Source of the DNA: Pyropia haitanensis
Taxonomy: Eukaryota; Rhodophyta; Bangiophyceae; Bangiales; Bangiaceae
Assembly (NCBI GenBank): GCA_008729055.1
Contig: SDUX01000001.1
Span: 1,948,623 to 2,012,622, forward strand
Direction: 5' to 3'
Length of the DNA: 64,000 bases
Below the pieces are notes generated by a model that was given only the letters and a program-made list of their open reading frames with translations, was not told the origin of the DNA and made no database searches. Positions 54,458-64,000 of this stretch are shown here, piece by piece (position 1 is the first letter of the stretch; the number at the start of each line of letters is the position of its first letter). The translations under genes were made by a program, and so were the position numbers.

Positions 54458-55015
54458 GCCGCCACGATGACGGCCGTGTCGCCATCGGGTACGCCGGAGC
54501 CGGTGAAAGAGGGAGGGGGAGGTGCTGGCGTCGTCTACACGGCGAGAGCGTTATCGGCGCATCGGATGGGGGACACGAGCAGAGTGGTGCGACGGTGCCG
54601 TGATGCCATATCAGGGACCGTGGCTTTTGGGGTGACTATCATGGACACAACGCGAGTGCAACCTACTGCGATCGCTCGAGAGCAGATCTAAGAAGGATGG
54701 CGCGCAAGGACGAGGAGGCTGCCTTTTTGTCGCGACGAATACAGACGATGTGAGAGTTGCTGTCAAAATATTCTGTTCAACACGGCTTATTCTCAACAAT
54801 TGGATGCCAGAGCCCATACCCGACCCCACTTTTGGATGCACCCCTGCTTGCATCTGGCTGCTGAGCACCGGTGTCGTCCAGCAACGACCACACGCCGCTC
54901 TTGTTCCAGTCCACGGGGTATGACCACCCACGGTACATGTTGCCCCCTGCCCTTGTGGACTACTCTTTGACGTCTTCGGGGAACCCCCACCTCGCCGGTC
55001 GCTGGTTGTTGCGCC
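54458..55015. other. Intergenic region upstream of MND1
   Basis: About 560 bases of near-balanced composition without a recognisable gene. It should contain the MND1 promoter. Confidence 0.5.
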
Positions 55016-56453
55016 ATGTCCAAGCGGAAGGGCCTGTCTCTGGAGGAGAAGCGGGAGAAGATGGTGGAACTTCTCCAAGAGGCGGTACGTTCCTTCTTGC
55101 TCTCTTGTCGCGTCTATCGGTGTTCCTTATGTGACCATGTCAGTGTTCTGTTCTCATGGGCGTGCGTTCTCCGGATGTGATTCTTGACCTGCACCTGAGT
55201 TGTGTTTTTCACTGACAGCTTATTCAACATGTGCTGGTGAGCCCGTCGCCTTGCTTCTATTTCCCCACTTGTCTACTTTTCCGACTGTGTTGTTTGCTCC
55301 TTGCCCTGCGGTGCCGTAGGCAGAGTTCTTCACGCTGAAAGAGCTGGAGAAGATTGCACCCAAACGGAAAGGCATCGGTGCGTTCGTCCATTTCTCGTTG
55401 GCGAGTGCTGTCTTTGGGGCTTTGCCATTGCGGTGCCCCTGGTGGCACCATCACGCGTGCAGTCTTTGGGGCTTTGCCGTTGCGGTGCCCCTGGTGGCAC
55501 CATCGCGCGGCTGCTTATGGCCGTGCTGCTAACTATTGGGCTTGCTGCCTCGCCGTTTTCTGTGTGCCTGGACGGGTCATTGCGCGCCTGGAATGTACGC
55601 TGGTGCGGTTGCCCCTCTTCGCGTACAGTCTTTCAATCGGTGAAGGAGGTGCTTCAATCCCTCGTGGACGATGGCTTGGTGTCGTCGGACAAGTGTGGGG
55701 TGCAGACTGTTTTCTGGTGTCTCCCCAGTGAAGCTGTCCAAAAGGTCGGTTGGAGCTCATCACCTATCTGTCGTTCGTTGTGCGCGAGGTGTGTGTCGCC
55801 GGTCTGTCTCTTCCTGTTGGAGTTGCTTTTGTGGACATGCCGGCTGTTGTGTGTATGGTTCACCAGTTTCTGTCCAGTCCCATGCCCTGACACTCTTCAT
55901 CTGTAACACTCACTGTCTTCGCCTCGTTGCAGTTATGGTTTCTTGTCTGTTACGCACTTGTATCCTTGTCTGGTTGTGTGCTTGGGCACTGCTTCTTGAG
56001 TCGTTTGTCTTGTCCGGTTTGCAGAAGCGTGCACGCATTGCCGTGCTTGAGGAGGAGGTCAAGGCGAACAAGGCGGCGCTCGAACGTGTGGAATCCCAGC
56101 TGACTTCCATGAAGGCGGACCGGACGGGGCAGAATCTTGAGGGGGACACCGGGCGGGAAGCGTTACTGGAGAAGCTCGCCGCGGATGAACAGGCGGTGGC
56201 GGCGCTCACAGCACAGGTGGCGGAACAGGCGGCGTCGGACCCCGAACGCCTCCGAGAGCTGGCGACCGCCACCACGACGGCGCGGGAAGCGGCCAACCGG
56301 TGGACGGACAATGTGGACACGCTTCGGCGGTACGTGAGCGACAAGTTTGGCATGGACGGCGCGGACTTTGCACGGCAGTTTGGCGTGCCGGCGGATATGG
56401 AATACCTGGAAGAGACAGCACCTGATGCTGCGCATGCCGAGGCGCCGGGGTAG
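55016..56453 (+). CDS. MND1: Meiotic nuclear division protein 1 (MND1)
   Basis: Partner of HOP2; the MND1-HOP2 dimer stimulates DMC1/RAD51 strand invasion in meiosis. Four exons join in frame: 55016-55084, 55320-55377, 55629-55744 and 56025-56453, giving 223 residues (human MND1 has 205). Exon 1 reads MSKRKGLSLEEKREKMVELL, exon 2 FFTLKELEKIAPKRKGI, exon 3 VKEVLQSLVDDGLV, which together form the N-terminal winged helix. Exon 4 holds a long coiled coil (RIAVLEEEVKANKAALERVE onward) and the C-terminal signature AREAANRWTDN with the FG-x-DF-like GVPADMEYLEE end. Introns are 235, 251 and 280 nt, T-rich, with donors GTACGT, GTGCGT and GTCGGT. Phases 0, 1 and 0 reproduce an unbroken alignment to MND1. 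A meiotic gene agrees with a sexual life cycle. Confidence 0.95.
55411..55510. repeat. 52-bp tandem duplication within MND1 intron 2
   Basis: TCTTTGGGGCTTTGCC followed by ATTGCGGTGCCCCTGGTGGC begins at 55411 and again, with one or two changes, at 55463. The duplication lies wholly inside the intron and does not affect the splice sites. Confidence 0.85.
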
Positions 56454-56886
56454 TCAGAGGGTTGCCCATCTGCTGGCGTATTGAAGGGAGAGGAACGAGC
56501 CTCATCACGTGCGACTTTGCGTATTCTGTCCTCCTTCAGTGCGTGGTGGCTCATCGCGTGCGTGCTTCTTGTCCCTCCCGCGCACTCTTGTGGAGGTGGT
56601 GGTCTCGACACTTTCGTCTGAAATCAGATTTTGGACACGCACTACCCATGAACGAATACCGAATAGTTGGAACACATCACGGACGTCACCGTGGTCACGA
56701 CCAGGATCCAGGCATCCACGTGTGTCTGCCGAATGTGGCACAGGTGTGACGCATTGGGCTGGCGCTGCCCGTCGTTGACTTCGCCACCGTGAACAGCTGT
56801 GGCAGCCTTTGCAACAGTCGCCGGCCACCTGGCTCCCATCGACAGTCATCCGTTGCCGCCTGTTATCCTCACCCACCCCTTTCATC
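56454..56886. other. Intergenic region between MND1 and the TrpD2-like gene
   Basis: About 430 bases between two plus-strand genes. No gene is seen. It should contain the MND1 3' end and the promoter of the next gene. Confidence 0.5.
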
Positions 56887-58599
56887 ATGCTCCTTTTTGT
56901 GTCTCCCGCGGGCTCCTCCTGCTTTTCGCGCCGCCGCGCCGCACCGGCTGGCGCCAGTTTCTCGGCCGGCCGCCCCCCCCTCCGCCGCTCCGCCCGCGTC
57001 ACCATCACCTGTGACGTGCAAGAGTCGCAGGCAGCAGCGCCGCTGTCGCCGCTTGAGAAGGGCGGTGCAGACAAGCGGTCGCTCACCCCTGCGGCGGTCC
57101 CCGCGGCGTCCCCCTTTGTGGATGGCATCAAGTCCGTGGCGGTGGGCAAGTACGGCACCCGCCCACTGCCCGAGGAGCTGGTTCCCACCTTGCTCACCGC
57201 CCTCAAGACGGTCCCCGACGGCGCCGATGCCGCCGAGCCGCATCCAGACTACCTGCGGCGGGCCGCCTTCCTGGGCGCCCTTTTTGTCAAGGCGAGTGTC
57301 CTTCCCCACGAGGCGCCGCTGCTCGCCGCGTGTGCCGCCCCGGCGTGGGTGGCGGGCCCCGACCGGGGGCCTGGCACCTGCACAGCCGGGGAAGTGCTGG
57401 CTTTTTCGTGTCTGGGTGCGACAGCACTGCCATCTGACGAGGCGGCGGCGCTGCGCGGCTCGCCGCTGTGGGCGTTTGCACTGGCCTTGCTAGCGGGGGA
57501 GCCGCTGGATGCTTCTGCTGCGGAACGCCTTGGGGGCTTCCTCTACTCGTCCCCTTCCCCGGCGGTGCAGCCTTACGCGCTGCCGCTCAAATGCCTCATT
57601 GCCCACGTGATGCGCATCCGCCACGAGACGTCTGCCGAGCTGATCGGACTGAGCCGTGCCATTGCCGCGCGAACCGTAGCGCCGGTACTATCAGGTGCGT
57701 CGGCGGCCACGCGGCGGGTCATCCAACTGGCCGAGCCGTTTGACGGCGTCCGCGCGTGTGGCAGCGAGCTGCTGACGCCGCTGCTGGCAGACCGGCTGGC
57801 CGCCCGCCATGACGCGGCGGTTGTGCTCGGCGTTGGCGCGTCTGGCGGTCCAAAGTACGGGCCCAACCTGGAGGCCGTGTCCGCGGCGCTGGGCGTCCCC
57901 GCTGTGACCGACTCGGGTCTCCTCCCCGGCACCGTCTCGTCGCTCTCGCAGCGGGACGCTGCGCCTGACGTCGCGGCGTGGACGTCTATGCGGCGTGCGA
58001 TTCTCAAGCGCCCCGCCCTGGCCACGCTCGAAAAGTTCGTGGGCGTGGCGCCCCAGCCGGCGTCTGACGCGCCCGCCCCGGGTGCAGGCGTGCTGTTTGT
58101 CGGCTCCGCGTTTCATCAGAGCTATGTGAGCAAGATGCAGGACGTGGCCGAGGCGGCAGGCTACGTCGGCTACGTCGTTATTCAGCGGGGCGCTGAAGGC
58201 TCGGTTGGCGCCGCCATATCCGCCCGCGCCCCCGCCCAGGTGCTTGTGGGTCGTCGCTGCCGGTCGCTCTCGTCGTCTGATGGGAGCACCTCACTGGGGA
58301 CGACCTACGAACACCGCTCTTTCACGGTCGGCTTATCCGCGGCGGGCTTTGACGACTTTGACGTTGCCGCCTTGACCGCCACGCGGGATCGACTGGCCAA
58401 GACTGCGACCACCGTGGAGCGCAACGTTGCTCTGCTCCGCGACTGGGAGCCATCTTTGCACCGGCGGGCGGCAGATGTGAGTGACGAGCAGGTACTGTTT
58501 AACGCGCGTGTGCGGACTACATTTGTCTACCTGGATGCGGCTGTGTCGTGGGCGTATGGGGCCGCTGACACGGTTTTACCGCTGGATGCCAAGCCCTGA
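56887..58599 (+). CDS. TrpD2/YbiB-like glycosyltransferase family 3 protein, plastid-targeted
   Basis: A 570-residue protein related to anthranilate phosphoribosyltransferase (TrpD), in the TrpD2 branch known from cyanobacteria and E. coli YbiB. The leader MLLFVSPAGSSCFSRRRAAP is Phe/Ser/Arg-rich like a red-algal plastid transit peptide. Core features: YLRRAAFLGALFVKASVLPH (helical N-domain), LPLKCLIAHVMRIRHETSAE, VIQLAEPFDGVRACGSELLT, and AAVVLGVGASGGPKYGPNLE. These correspond to the TrpD2 'AEPFDGxxR...L...HGxxxxxPKYGVTxxxVLxxLG' blocks. The TrpD phosphate-binding KHGN motif is absent here, as in TrpD2 proteins, which bind nucleic acid rather than making phosphoribosyl anthranilate. The C-terminal part has an extra domain ending YGAADTVLPLDAKP. 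A longer open frame upstream starts at TTG; the ATG at 56887 is chosen. Single exon. Confidence 0.8.
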   Translation: MLLFVSPAGSSCFSRRRAAPAGASFSAGRPPLRRSARVTITCDVQESQAAAPLSPLEKGGADKRSLTPAAVPAASPFVDGIKSVAVGKYGTRPLPEELVPTLLTALKTVPDGADAAEPHPDYLRRAAFLGALFVKASVLPHEAPLLAACAAPAWVAGPDRGPGTCTAGEVLAFSCLGATALPSDEAAALRGSPLWAFALALLAGEPLDASAAERLGGFLYSSPSPAVQPYALPLKCLIAHVMRIRHETSAELIGLSRAIAARTVAPVLSGASAATRRVIQLAEPFDGVRACGSELLTPLLADRLAARHDAAVVLGVGASGGPKYGPNLEAVSAALGVPAVTDSGLLPGTVSSLSQRDAAPDVAAWTSMRRAILKRPALATLEKFVGVAPQPASDAPAPGAGVLFVGSAFHQSYVSKMQDVAEAAGYVGYVVIQRGAEGSVGAAISARAPAQVLVGRRCRSLSSSDGSTSLGTTYEHRSFTVGLSAAGFDDFDVAALTATRDRLAKTATTVERNVALLRDWEPSLHRRAADVSDEQVLFNARVRTTFVYLDAAVSWAYGAADTVLPLDAKP

Positions 58600-59118
58600 C
58601 CCAACACAACCGTGGCAAGCCCGTTCCCCCTGACTGCTGTGCCACGCAGGCCACATCTGATGTATGGGTGGGCCGTCATCGTGGGAAACCCTTCATTCTC
58701 TTCTTCCTCACTTCGTCACTCACGGAAAGCTGCAAGGGCAACCGGCATTTTCTCGGAACTCGACCATCAGATGAACGAATACGTGATGGTTAAAGAAAAG
58801 CACATTGAATGCCGTAGGTCACTCAGCGCCCCGCATATACGCAACGCAAGGAAACCCGACTGGAAGCAACAATGCAGCCGGTCGCCAGCAATCATGTCAA
58901 AAGACCAGTTCCCTGCCGGCGAGGCCACACAAACGCAGCAAACAAGACCACACACACAACAGCAAGAAAAGGCGATACTTTGCGTTGTCAAGATGGCTGC
59001 CAGATAAGCCGCACCCAAGCAGACAGCATATCTCAACACATAAACGGGCTGCGCTTATCGTGCGCAGAAGCGCAGCACGCCCCAGACGGTCAGAAACAGT
59101 ATAGCAGAAGAGCGCCAA
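58600..59118. other. Intergenic region between convergent genes
   Basis: About 520 bases between the stop of the TrpD2-like gene and the stop of eIF5. The composition is balanced, with a CACACAAACGCAGCAAACAA-like AC-rich part near 58930. These are probably the two 3' untranslated regions. Confidence 0.5.
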
Positions 59119-60807
59119 CTACTCGCTCTCCTCCTCCGCGTTCTCCAGCCACTCGATGAACGGCGACGCGGCATCACGGGCCACGGGGTTGCTGGACGCA
59201 ACAGACCACCCAATCATCGCCTCCTCCTCCACCAAGTCATCGTCATAAAACGCCTTGAGCACGTGCGGCACGGCTTTCGCGGCGCCCGAGTCGGCGAGTT
59301 TGTCCATGAACTGGCACGCCGCCTTCTGCGCGTCGGACGGCAGCGGCGCACCGATTGACTGGAGAACAGGAACCGCGCGGGTCACGTCCTGGGTGGCCGC
59401 CGGGTACTCGGGGGTCACCATCACCGTCAGCAGCGAGGACACGGCGGCCGCGGGGTCTTGGCGATAAATCTCCAGCGCCTTGGCGCCCACAGCCAGAGGA
59501 TCCGTCTCATTCTTGGCCACAAAGGAGGCCAGCTCCTTACGGGGCGCGTCCTCCACGGCCTTCAACGCCTCCACAACCGGCACAGGGACCGGCTCGGGCG
59601 CCACCATCTGCTTCACATCCACAGCAGGCACAGTCGGCGCCGGCGGTGACGCCTCGGGTGCAGCGGGACGACCCTGCCCGTTCGCAGACGACTCCGTCTT
59701 GCCGCTTTCGAGAATCGCGGCTGCACTCCCTAGCTCCCGCATGCGCGCCTCCTGCGCTGCCGTGGAGGTGTCCACACTCCACTGCAGCTCGTCCGGATTC
59801 ACATCCACGTTCGGCGCGGTGTCATCCAGCGTCATGCCTTCCACGGTCGGAAGCTCGCCTGTCACATTCGCCTCATCGTCGTCGTCGCCATCACCAGAGC
59901 CGTCGTGCGACTGCGCAGCGGCCGCCTTACGTGCGGCCTTGCGCGCCTTGCGCGCAGCGCGCTCCTCAGGGGTCTCGTCCTTGCGGCTCTTGGACTTCGA
60001 TGTGGCCTCCTCTTCCTGCGCCTCCAGCGCCTCACGAGCCTTGCGCTGGCGCCGCTCGTTCTTGTCCTCCTTCTTCCGGCCCTTGGCCTTGGCCGCCACC
60101 GTGCCGTCGGGAGGGTTGTTGGCAATGTACGTGCACAGCTTGTGCGTCATGTCCACTGTCCCCGCGTGCCCACACGCCTTGCACACCTGCTTGATAATGC
60201 CCTTGCGGTCGACGGCGAGGTCCGTCTCGGGCAGGTCGCAGTTGGAACAGAGGACAAATAGGCGCACAAAGCGGGAGAGAATCTCCTCGAGGACGTCCAG
60301 CTCGTGCGCACCATTGACAATGTACATTGCCTCGCGGTCGTCAATCTTGGTCTGTGCCCCAAGCTCGCAGCCAAAGAACTTGCACACGTAGCCAGCAGGG
60401 CGATGAAGCGCACGGGCCACAAGAGCGCAGTTGACCAACTGCGTCCGAATGCCGTTACCGCGGCCACAAACCTTGCGCTGGAGGCCAGGCATTTTGTAGC
60501 GGTAGAACTGGTCGGTGCTACCACCGATGTTCTTCATCCCGCCACCGCCCATCCCCGCCTGGAATCCCCAAACCAAGAACACGCAACATGCATTACAAGA
60601 GGCGGCAGCCAGCAGAGCACACAACAAAGCGACATGGCACAAACCATCCGACGCGAGCGCGTTAGCGTACAAGGCATCACAGGGAAAAAGGCATACGAGG
60701 TCCATCAGGAAGAACAACAGCATGGAAGGGGTAGGACAAACGCAACGAAGAAAACAAGCGACCGACACTCGAGAGACAAGCAAGAGTTGGAGACCGTAAC
60801 GTACCAT
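59119..60807 (-). CDS. EIF5: Translation initiation factor eIF5
   Basis: The GTPase-activating protein for eIF2 in the 43S complex. The N-terminus has NIGGSTDQFYRYKMPG with the catalytic Arg (Arg21, equivalent to yeast Arg15) and GRGNGIRTQLVN. FGCELGAQTKID and YIVNGAHE follow, then a C4 zinc ribbon (CSNC...CKACG). A Lys/Arg/Glu-rich linker with a DDDDEA acidic patch leads to the C-terminal W2 (MIF4G-like) domain, ending FIEWLENAEEESE. The ATG at 60807 is followed at once by GTACGT, and a T-rich 246-nt intron (60559-60804) ends CCAG. Spliced, the protein starts MAGMGGGGMKN and has 480 residues, so exon 1 contributes only the start codon. The intron is a multiple of three and stop-free, so the unspliced frame is also open. 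A second ATG at 60552, just inside exon 2, could serve instead. Confidence 0.95.
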   Translation of the reverse strand: MVRYGLQLLLVSRVSVACFLRCVCPTPSMLLFFLMDLVCLFPCDALYANALASDGLCHVALLCALLAAASCNACCVFLVWGFQAGMGGGGMKNIGGSTDQFYRYKMPGLQRKVCGRGNGIRTQLVNCALVARALHRPAGYVCKFFGCELGAQTKIDDREAMYIVNGAHELDVLEEILSRFVRLFVLCSNCDLPETDLAVDRKGIIKQVCKACGHAGTVDMTHKLCTYIANNPPDGTVAAKAKGRKKEDKNERRQRKAREALEAQEEEATSKSKSRKDETPEERAARKARKAARKAAAAQSHDGSGDGDDDDEANVTGELPTVEGMTLDDTAPNVDVNPDELQWSVDTSTAAQEARMRELGSAAAILESGKTESSANGQGRPAAPEASPPAPTVPAVDVKQMVAPEPVPVPVVEALKAVEDAPRKELASFVAKNETDPLAVGAKALEIYRQDPAAAVSSLLTVMVTPEYPAATQDVTRAVPVLQSIGAPLPSDAQKAACQFMDKLADSGAAKAVPHVLKAFYDDDLVEEEAMIGWSVASSNPVARDAASPFIEWLENAEEESE

Positions 60808-61830
60808 GGCTGTCTAACTCGCGCCTTCCGGCGCGTGCGATCGTGCACCGCCGAAGACTCGTCCTCCCACGGAGTTCGTGGTGCGCACATACAAAAACAA
60901 GGCGAGCGCGCGACGCCACGCTGGTCAACGGGGGCGGTGTGCGCGACGGGGGCGGCGCACGTGGGGAATTCGGCAGTCGGCGGGCGCAATGGGAGACGGG
61001 GCGACAAGGGGGGGGGGAAGCTGGCACCAGGTGGGGCGAACAAAGCGGCAAGGCCGAGCACGGTAACGCAGCGGCACAGCACCGTCGGCGGTGGGAGTGG
61101 AGGCGTGGAGTGAAGCGGAAAGCGAGGTCCGGCGGCGTCCGCAACGGTGACCCCAGACAGCACCGGCGGCTCACACAGCCCAGCATAGGCGTCGGTGGGG
61201 CCGCGTCCCACGTCCCGCGGCGGCACACGTGTGTTTTTCTTTCCGTCAGTCCACCCTCACCAAACGGGTGGTCGAAAAAATTCCCTCCCCCTGCGGCGTC
61301 CCCAGCCTTTTCAGTTGGCCTGGACGCGGCCGGTGCACGCGTCGACCTTCTGTCAGGGGTGTAAGGACGGCCTGGCCACGACTTTGTTCTGAAAGTAAAT
61401 GCACAGAGCTACTGTGTGTTCCAGAATAATCCACGTGTTTCCAAGTTGGCACGCATTTTTCACCATCGTCGAACGCGCTGTCGTCTGGTGGTGATTTGCT
61501 GGAAGCTGCGCGGCTCCAGGTGTCGTTTATTGCGACTGCGCTGCACGACCACCCCCCGCCGCGATGCGCCACCCTTCCGTCATTCTTTCTCATCGATGCG
61601 GCGACGCACGCTCCTGGACGGTGCGCAAAGGCGGACAAGGCATCGTTTTTCTTCTTGTTTGCCCTGACGCGGTCACTGTTGAGGAGACGCCGGCAGGGCA
61701 TAATGGCGCGCCTGCCCATCCTTTGGGAGGCCGAGGACAATAGCGGTCCTCGTGGATGTCTTCTCTTGTCTCGTTCGAGCTGAAGAGTGCAGAGCGGGGG
61801 GAAGAGTAATGTATGTTTTTTTTTCGTTCA
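60808..61830. other. Intergenic region between eIF5 and the last gene
   Basis: About 1 kb between two minus-strand genes. It should contain the eIF5 promoter. A short GGCG...CGCC inverted repeat lies near 60825. Open frames of 160-180 codons on both strands have no known domain and lack conserved-looking composition. Confidence 0.5.
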
Positions 61831-64000
61831 TCATGTCGTGGGGGGACGCTGGCGGCCGGGGATGGCCGTCGCTTCGGCAAGGCCGTCGAGGAGCACACCC
61901 ACCCCGCCAGCTGCCGCGACGGCCACCCGCCCGCCAGCCGTGGCGGCCGTGGCGTCTAGCGTGTCCAACGCATCGCCAAGGAGGGCCCGCCGCAGAGCGG
62001 TACGCGCCGCGGAAGAGAGGGGCGGCACCTCCCCTGCGCCGCAGCCGCCATGCGCCGCCGTTGCCGCCGCTGCCGGCCCGTCGGTCGCGACGCATGCCCC
62101 CCACGACGAAGACCGCCTCAGGGCGCGGGGGGGCGAGTGGTGGGGCGCACCCAATGGCGGGGTGTCGCCATCATCCCCCCCTGCGTCCCACGAGGCGGAA
62201 CTGCTCCCCCACACGGGCGACTGGCGGCACGCCAGGCGTGTGGCTGCGACGGCGAGCGCCGCAACCCCTTCTACGACGCCAGGGACGGGGGCAGCGGGGG
62301 AGGCGGGGACGGCGGTGGCGGCGATGGGGGACGCCGCCGTCGGAACCGCCGTGGCCGCGTCGGCCAGGCCGTCACCATGGCGGATGAGAGCCGAAAGGAG
62401 GCGGAGGGTGCGGCAGAGGAGGTCCACCACGGCGGGGTCAAGAGGCGGGACGACGGTCGCAGGCCGGGGGGAGGAGGGAGAGTGTGGGCTCAGTGCACAG
62501 TCCGCGACTCCCGCTGGGGGAGAGCGTTTTCCGTAGGCTATCGACGGCACTTGCGACGCCTCTGCGCTGCTGCACCGCCGCGGCCGCCCGCCACTGCCGC
62601 CTTCTGTCGCGGCCGCCGCCGCCCGGGGGGACCGCGGCGACGGTGTCGTCTTGAGCGCCCCCACCGCTGCCGCGGCGCCGCCTTCCCCGACCGCTGCCCC
62701 CGGCGCCGACGCGGACGTTGGAAGCGTCGCCGTTCGTCGGCCAGGCCGCCCTCCCGCGGCGACGGTCGGGCCGGCCGCCTTGACCGGCCGCCGGCGGGTC
62801 AAGCCGCGCGCCCGACGCCGGGGCGCCTTACCGGTCGAGGCGCCCGCCTTGGCGCCCTTGGCGGCGGCACCGTTGGCATCGGCGGCAGCGGCAGTGGTGG
62901 CGGGTGGCTCCCCCGCGGTGGCAGTCTCTTTCGTGGCGGTTTGGCGGCCGGTGCCGGGGGGGGAGTCCGCGGTGGCCACGACGCCCCATGCTGCCTCCCC
63001 CCCGAGCGCCGCCACCAGCGTAGCGGCCGCCGCGGCGACCCGCCTCGCCGCGACGTCTAGCGCGAGCCCCCCCGTGATGGCGGCCAGGGCTGGCGTGTTC
63101 CCCGCGCCCTCATCACAGAGGGCGTGCTCGTACAAGGCGGTCAAGACGGTCAGGCCATCGGCGGCCACGACGGCCGCCCAGCGGCCGTCGAGGGCGTCGA
63201 GCACCGCGGCGCCCACGGCGGCAACCGCCTCGGCGCGCTCCCGGCGGGTGAGGCAGGGCAGCGGCAGGCCTGACGGGGGCCCCCCCGCGCCCGCACCCGC
63301 CGCCGTCGCTGCCGCCGCCGCCGTGACCGCGCACCGCAGCAGTGCCACTCCCGCGACCGCCACCCGGTCACACGCTCCCCCGTGGTGCCGCAGGCCGAGG
63401 AGCACCACCGTCAACACCGCCTCTGCGTCGTCCCACACGCGGTGGCTCGCCCGCCCCGCGGACAGGAGGATGGCCAGCGCGTCGGCGGTGGCGGCGGCCG
63501 ACGACGGCCCCACCGCCGCGGCCGTGTCGACCACTGCGTACACGCCGCCGACGGCGAGGAGCAGGGCGGTGGGATCCAGGCCTGCCGCCATGGCGCAGGC
63601 AGGGGGAGGGGGGCGGGCGTGGGCGGATGAGGCGCCGCCGCCAGCGCCAGCGCGCAGGGACGGCGGGGCGACGAGTGCGGCAAGGGACGCCAGCAGCGCC
63701 GCCGCGGACGTCACATCCGCGGCGGTGCTGCCGTCGCCGCCGTCGGCACGGGCGGCGGCGGCGGCGAGGCGGGCGCGGAGGGCGGCGATGAGGACCTCGA
63801 CTGACGGGGTCGTTGCGGTCGTGGCACCATCCGCGAGACTGTCTGGAGGGGGGGGAGAGGGAGGGGGGGAGGCAGCGGCCGGTTCCGCCAAGCCAGCCGC
63901 GCCCGCAGCTGCGTCGAGCGGCAGCAAATCCGCGGCGGCCGCTACGACCATGGCCGCGGGGGCCAACTCGGCGGGGGCCGCCTCGGGGCTGTCGCCAGCC
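61831..64000 (-). CDS. Helical-repeat (ARM-like) protein, 5' end beyond the window
   Basis: The frame is open from 64000 to a TGA at 61831, about 720 residues, and has no start that must be real: the first ATG inside lies at 63951 but the frame continues upstream past the window edge. Repeated amphipathic Leu/Ala helices (SVEVLIAALRARLAAAAARA, DVTSAAALLASLAALVAPPS, DDAEAVLTVVLLGLRHHGG, AADGLTVLTALYEHALCDEG, AAGGVGVLLDGLAEA) suggest an armadillo/HEAT-type solenoid. It is interrupted by a basic, disordered stretch (RRRARGLTRRRPVKAAGP). No specific family could be named. Ala richness reflects the base composition, so the repeat assignment is tentative. Confidence 0.5.
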   Translation of the reverse strand, partial: AGDSPEAAPAELAPAAMVVAAAADLLPLDAAAGAAGLAEPAAASPPPSPPPPDSLADGATTATTPSVEVLIAALRARLAAAAARADGGDGSTAADVTSAAALLASLAALVAPPSLRAGAGGGASSAHARPPPPACAMAAGLDPTALLLAVGGVYAVVDTAAAVGPSSAAATADALAILLSAGRASHRVWDDAEAVLTVVLLGLRHHGGACDRVAVAGVALLRCAVTAAAAATAAGAGAGGPPSGLPLPCLTRRERAEAVAAVGAAVLDALDGRWAAVVAADGLTVLTALYEHALCDEGAGNTPALAAITGGLALDVAARRVAAAAATLVAALGGEAAWGVVATADSPPGTGRQTATKETATAGEPPATTAAAADANGAAAKGAKAGASTGKAPRRRARGLTRRRPVKAAGPTVAAGGRPGRRTATLPTSASAPGAAVGEGGAAAAVGALKTTPSPRSPRAAAAATEGGSGGRPRRCSSAEASQVPSIAYGKRSPPAGVADCALSPHSPSSPRPATVVPPLDPAVVDLLCRTLRLLSALIRHGDGLADAATAVPTAASPIAATAVPASPAAPVPGVVEGVAALAVAATRLACRQSPVWGSSSASWDAGGDDGDTPPLGAPHHSPPRALRRSSSWGACVATDGPAAAATAAHGGCGAGEVPPLSSAARTALRRALLGDALDTLDATAATAGGRVAVAAAGGVGVLLDGLAEATAIPGRQRPPTT

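Overview
The window looks like nuclear DNA of a very GC-rich photosynthetic eukaryote, most likely a bangiophycean red alga of the Porphyra/Pyropia kind. This is inferred from several things together. The base composition is extreme, with long CGG, GCC and poly-G or poly-C runs. Housekeeping genes such as RPT3 and the two-pore channel are intronless. The few introns are 235-303 nt and T-rich, mostly with GTACGT or GTATGT donors. There is a plastid-targeted single-helix LHC-like protein, and other plastid precursors start with short Phe/Ser/Arg-rich leaders. No rRNA, tRNA or CRISPR was seen.

Layout. 1-10 kb: a plastid-type DUF493 protein (-), proteasome ATPase RPT3 (+), a TPC1-like two-pore cation channel (-) and a one-helix light-harvesting-like protein (-). 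10-16 kb: two nearly identical 1.2-kb terminal-inverted-repeat elements in direct orientation, with small repeats, a palindrome and a degenerate GTC/GAC minisatellite. 16-25.5 kb: a GT61-like glycosyltransferase region (+) and a long Ala-rich membrane protein region (-), both broken into frames at homopolymers. 27-29.7 kb: a third TIR element ending directly against a 5'-truncated GT61-like gene. 29.8-33 kb: a three-exon NTPase-nuclease gene of the Crinkler/RHS type (-). 33-38 kb: a degenerate SMARCAL1/ZRANB3-like SNF2 ATPase (-) and an FG-GAP beta-propeller gene (+). 38.9-39.3 kb: small palindromic elements and a 274-bp MITE. 40-53 kb: a syntaxin-6-type Qc-SNARE (+), a Gly/His-rich protein (-), an S1 protease homologue lacking catalytic His and Ser (-), a ubiquitin-like-domain protein (+) and a membrane-associated alpha/beta hydrolase (-). 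55-64 kb: a four-exon MND1 (+), a TrpD2-like GT3-family protein (+), eIF5 with an ATG-only first exon (-) and a helical-repeat protein running off the window (-).

The genes do not form a pathway or operon; they are an ordinary mix of housekeeping, plastid, trafficking and meiosis genes. The accessory interest lies in the TIR element family, the NTPase-nuclease gene, the two inactive-looking enzyme homologues (S1 protease and SNF2 ATPase) and the small inverted-repeat elements. Several coding regions change frame exactly at runs of G or C. This suggests either assembly indels or real decay, so gene models in the 16-25, 28-29, 33-38 and 41-45 kb stretches are approximate.
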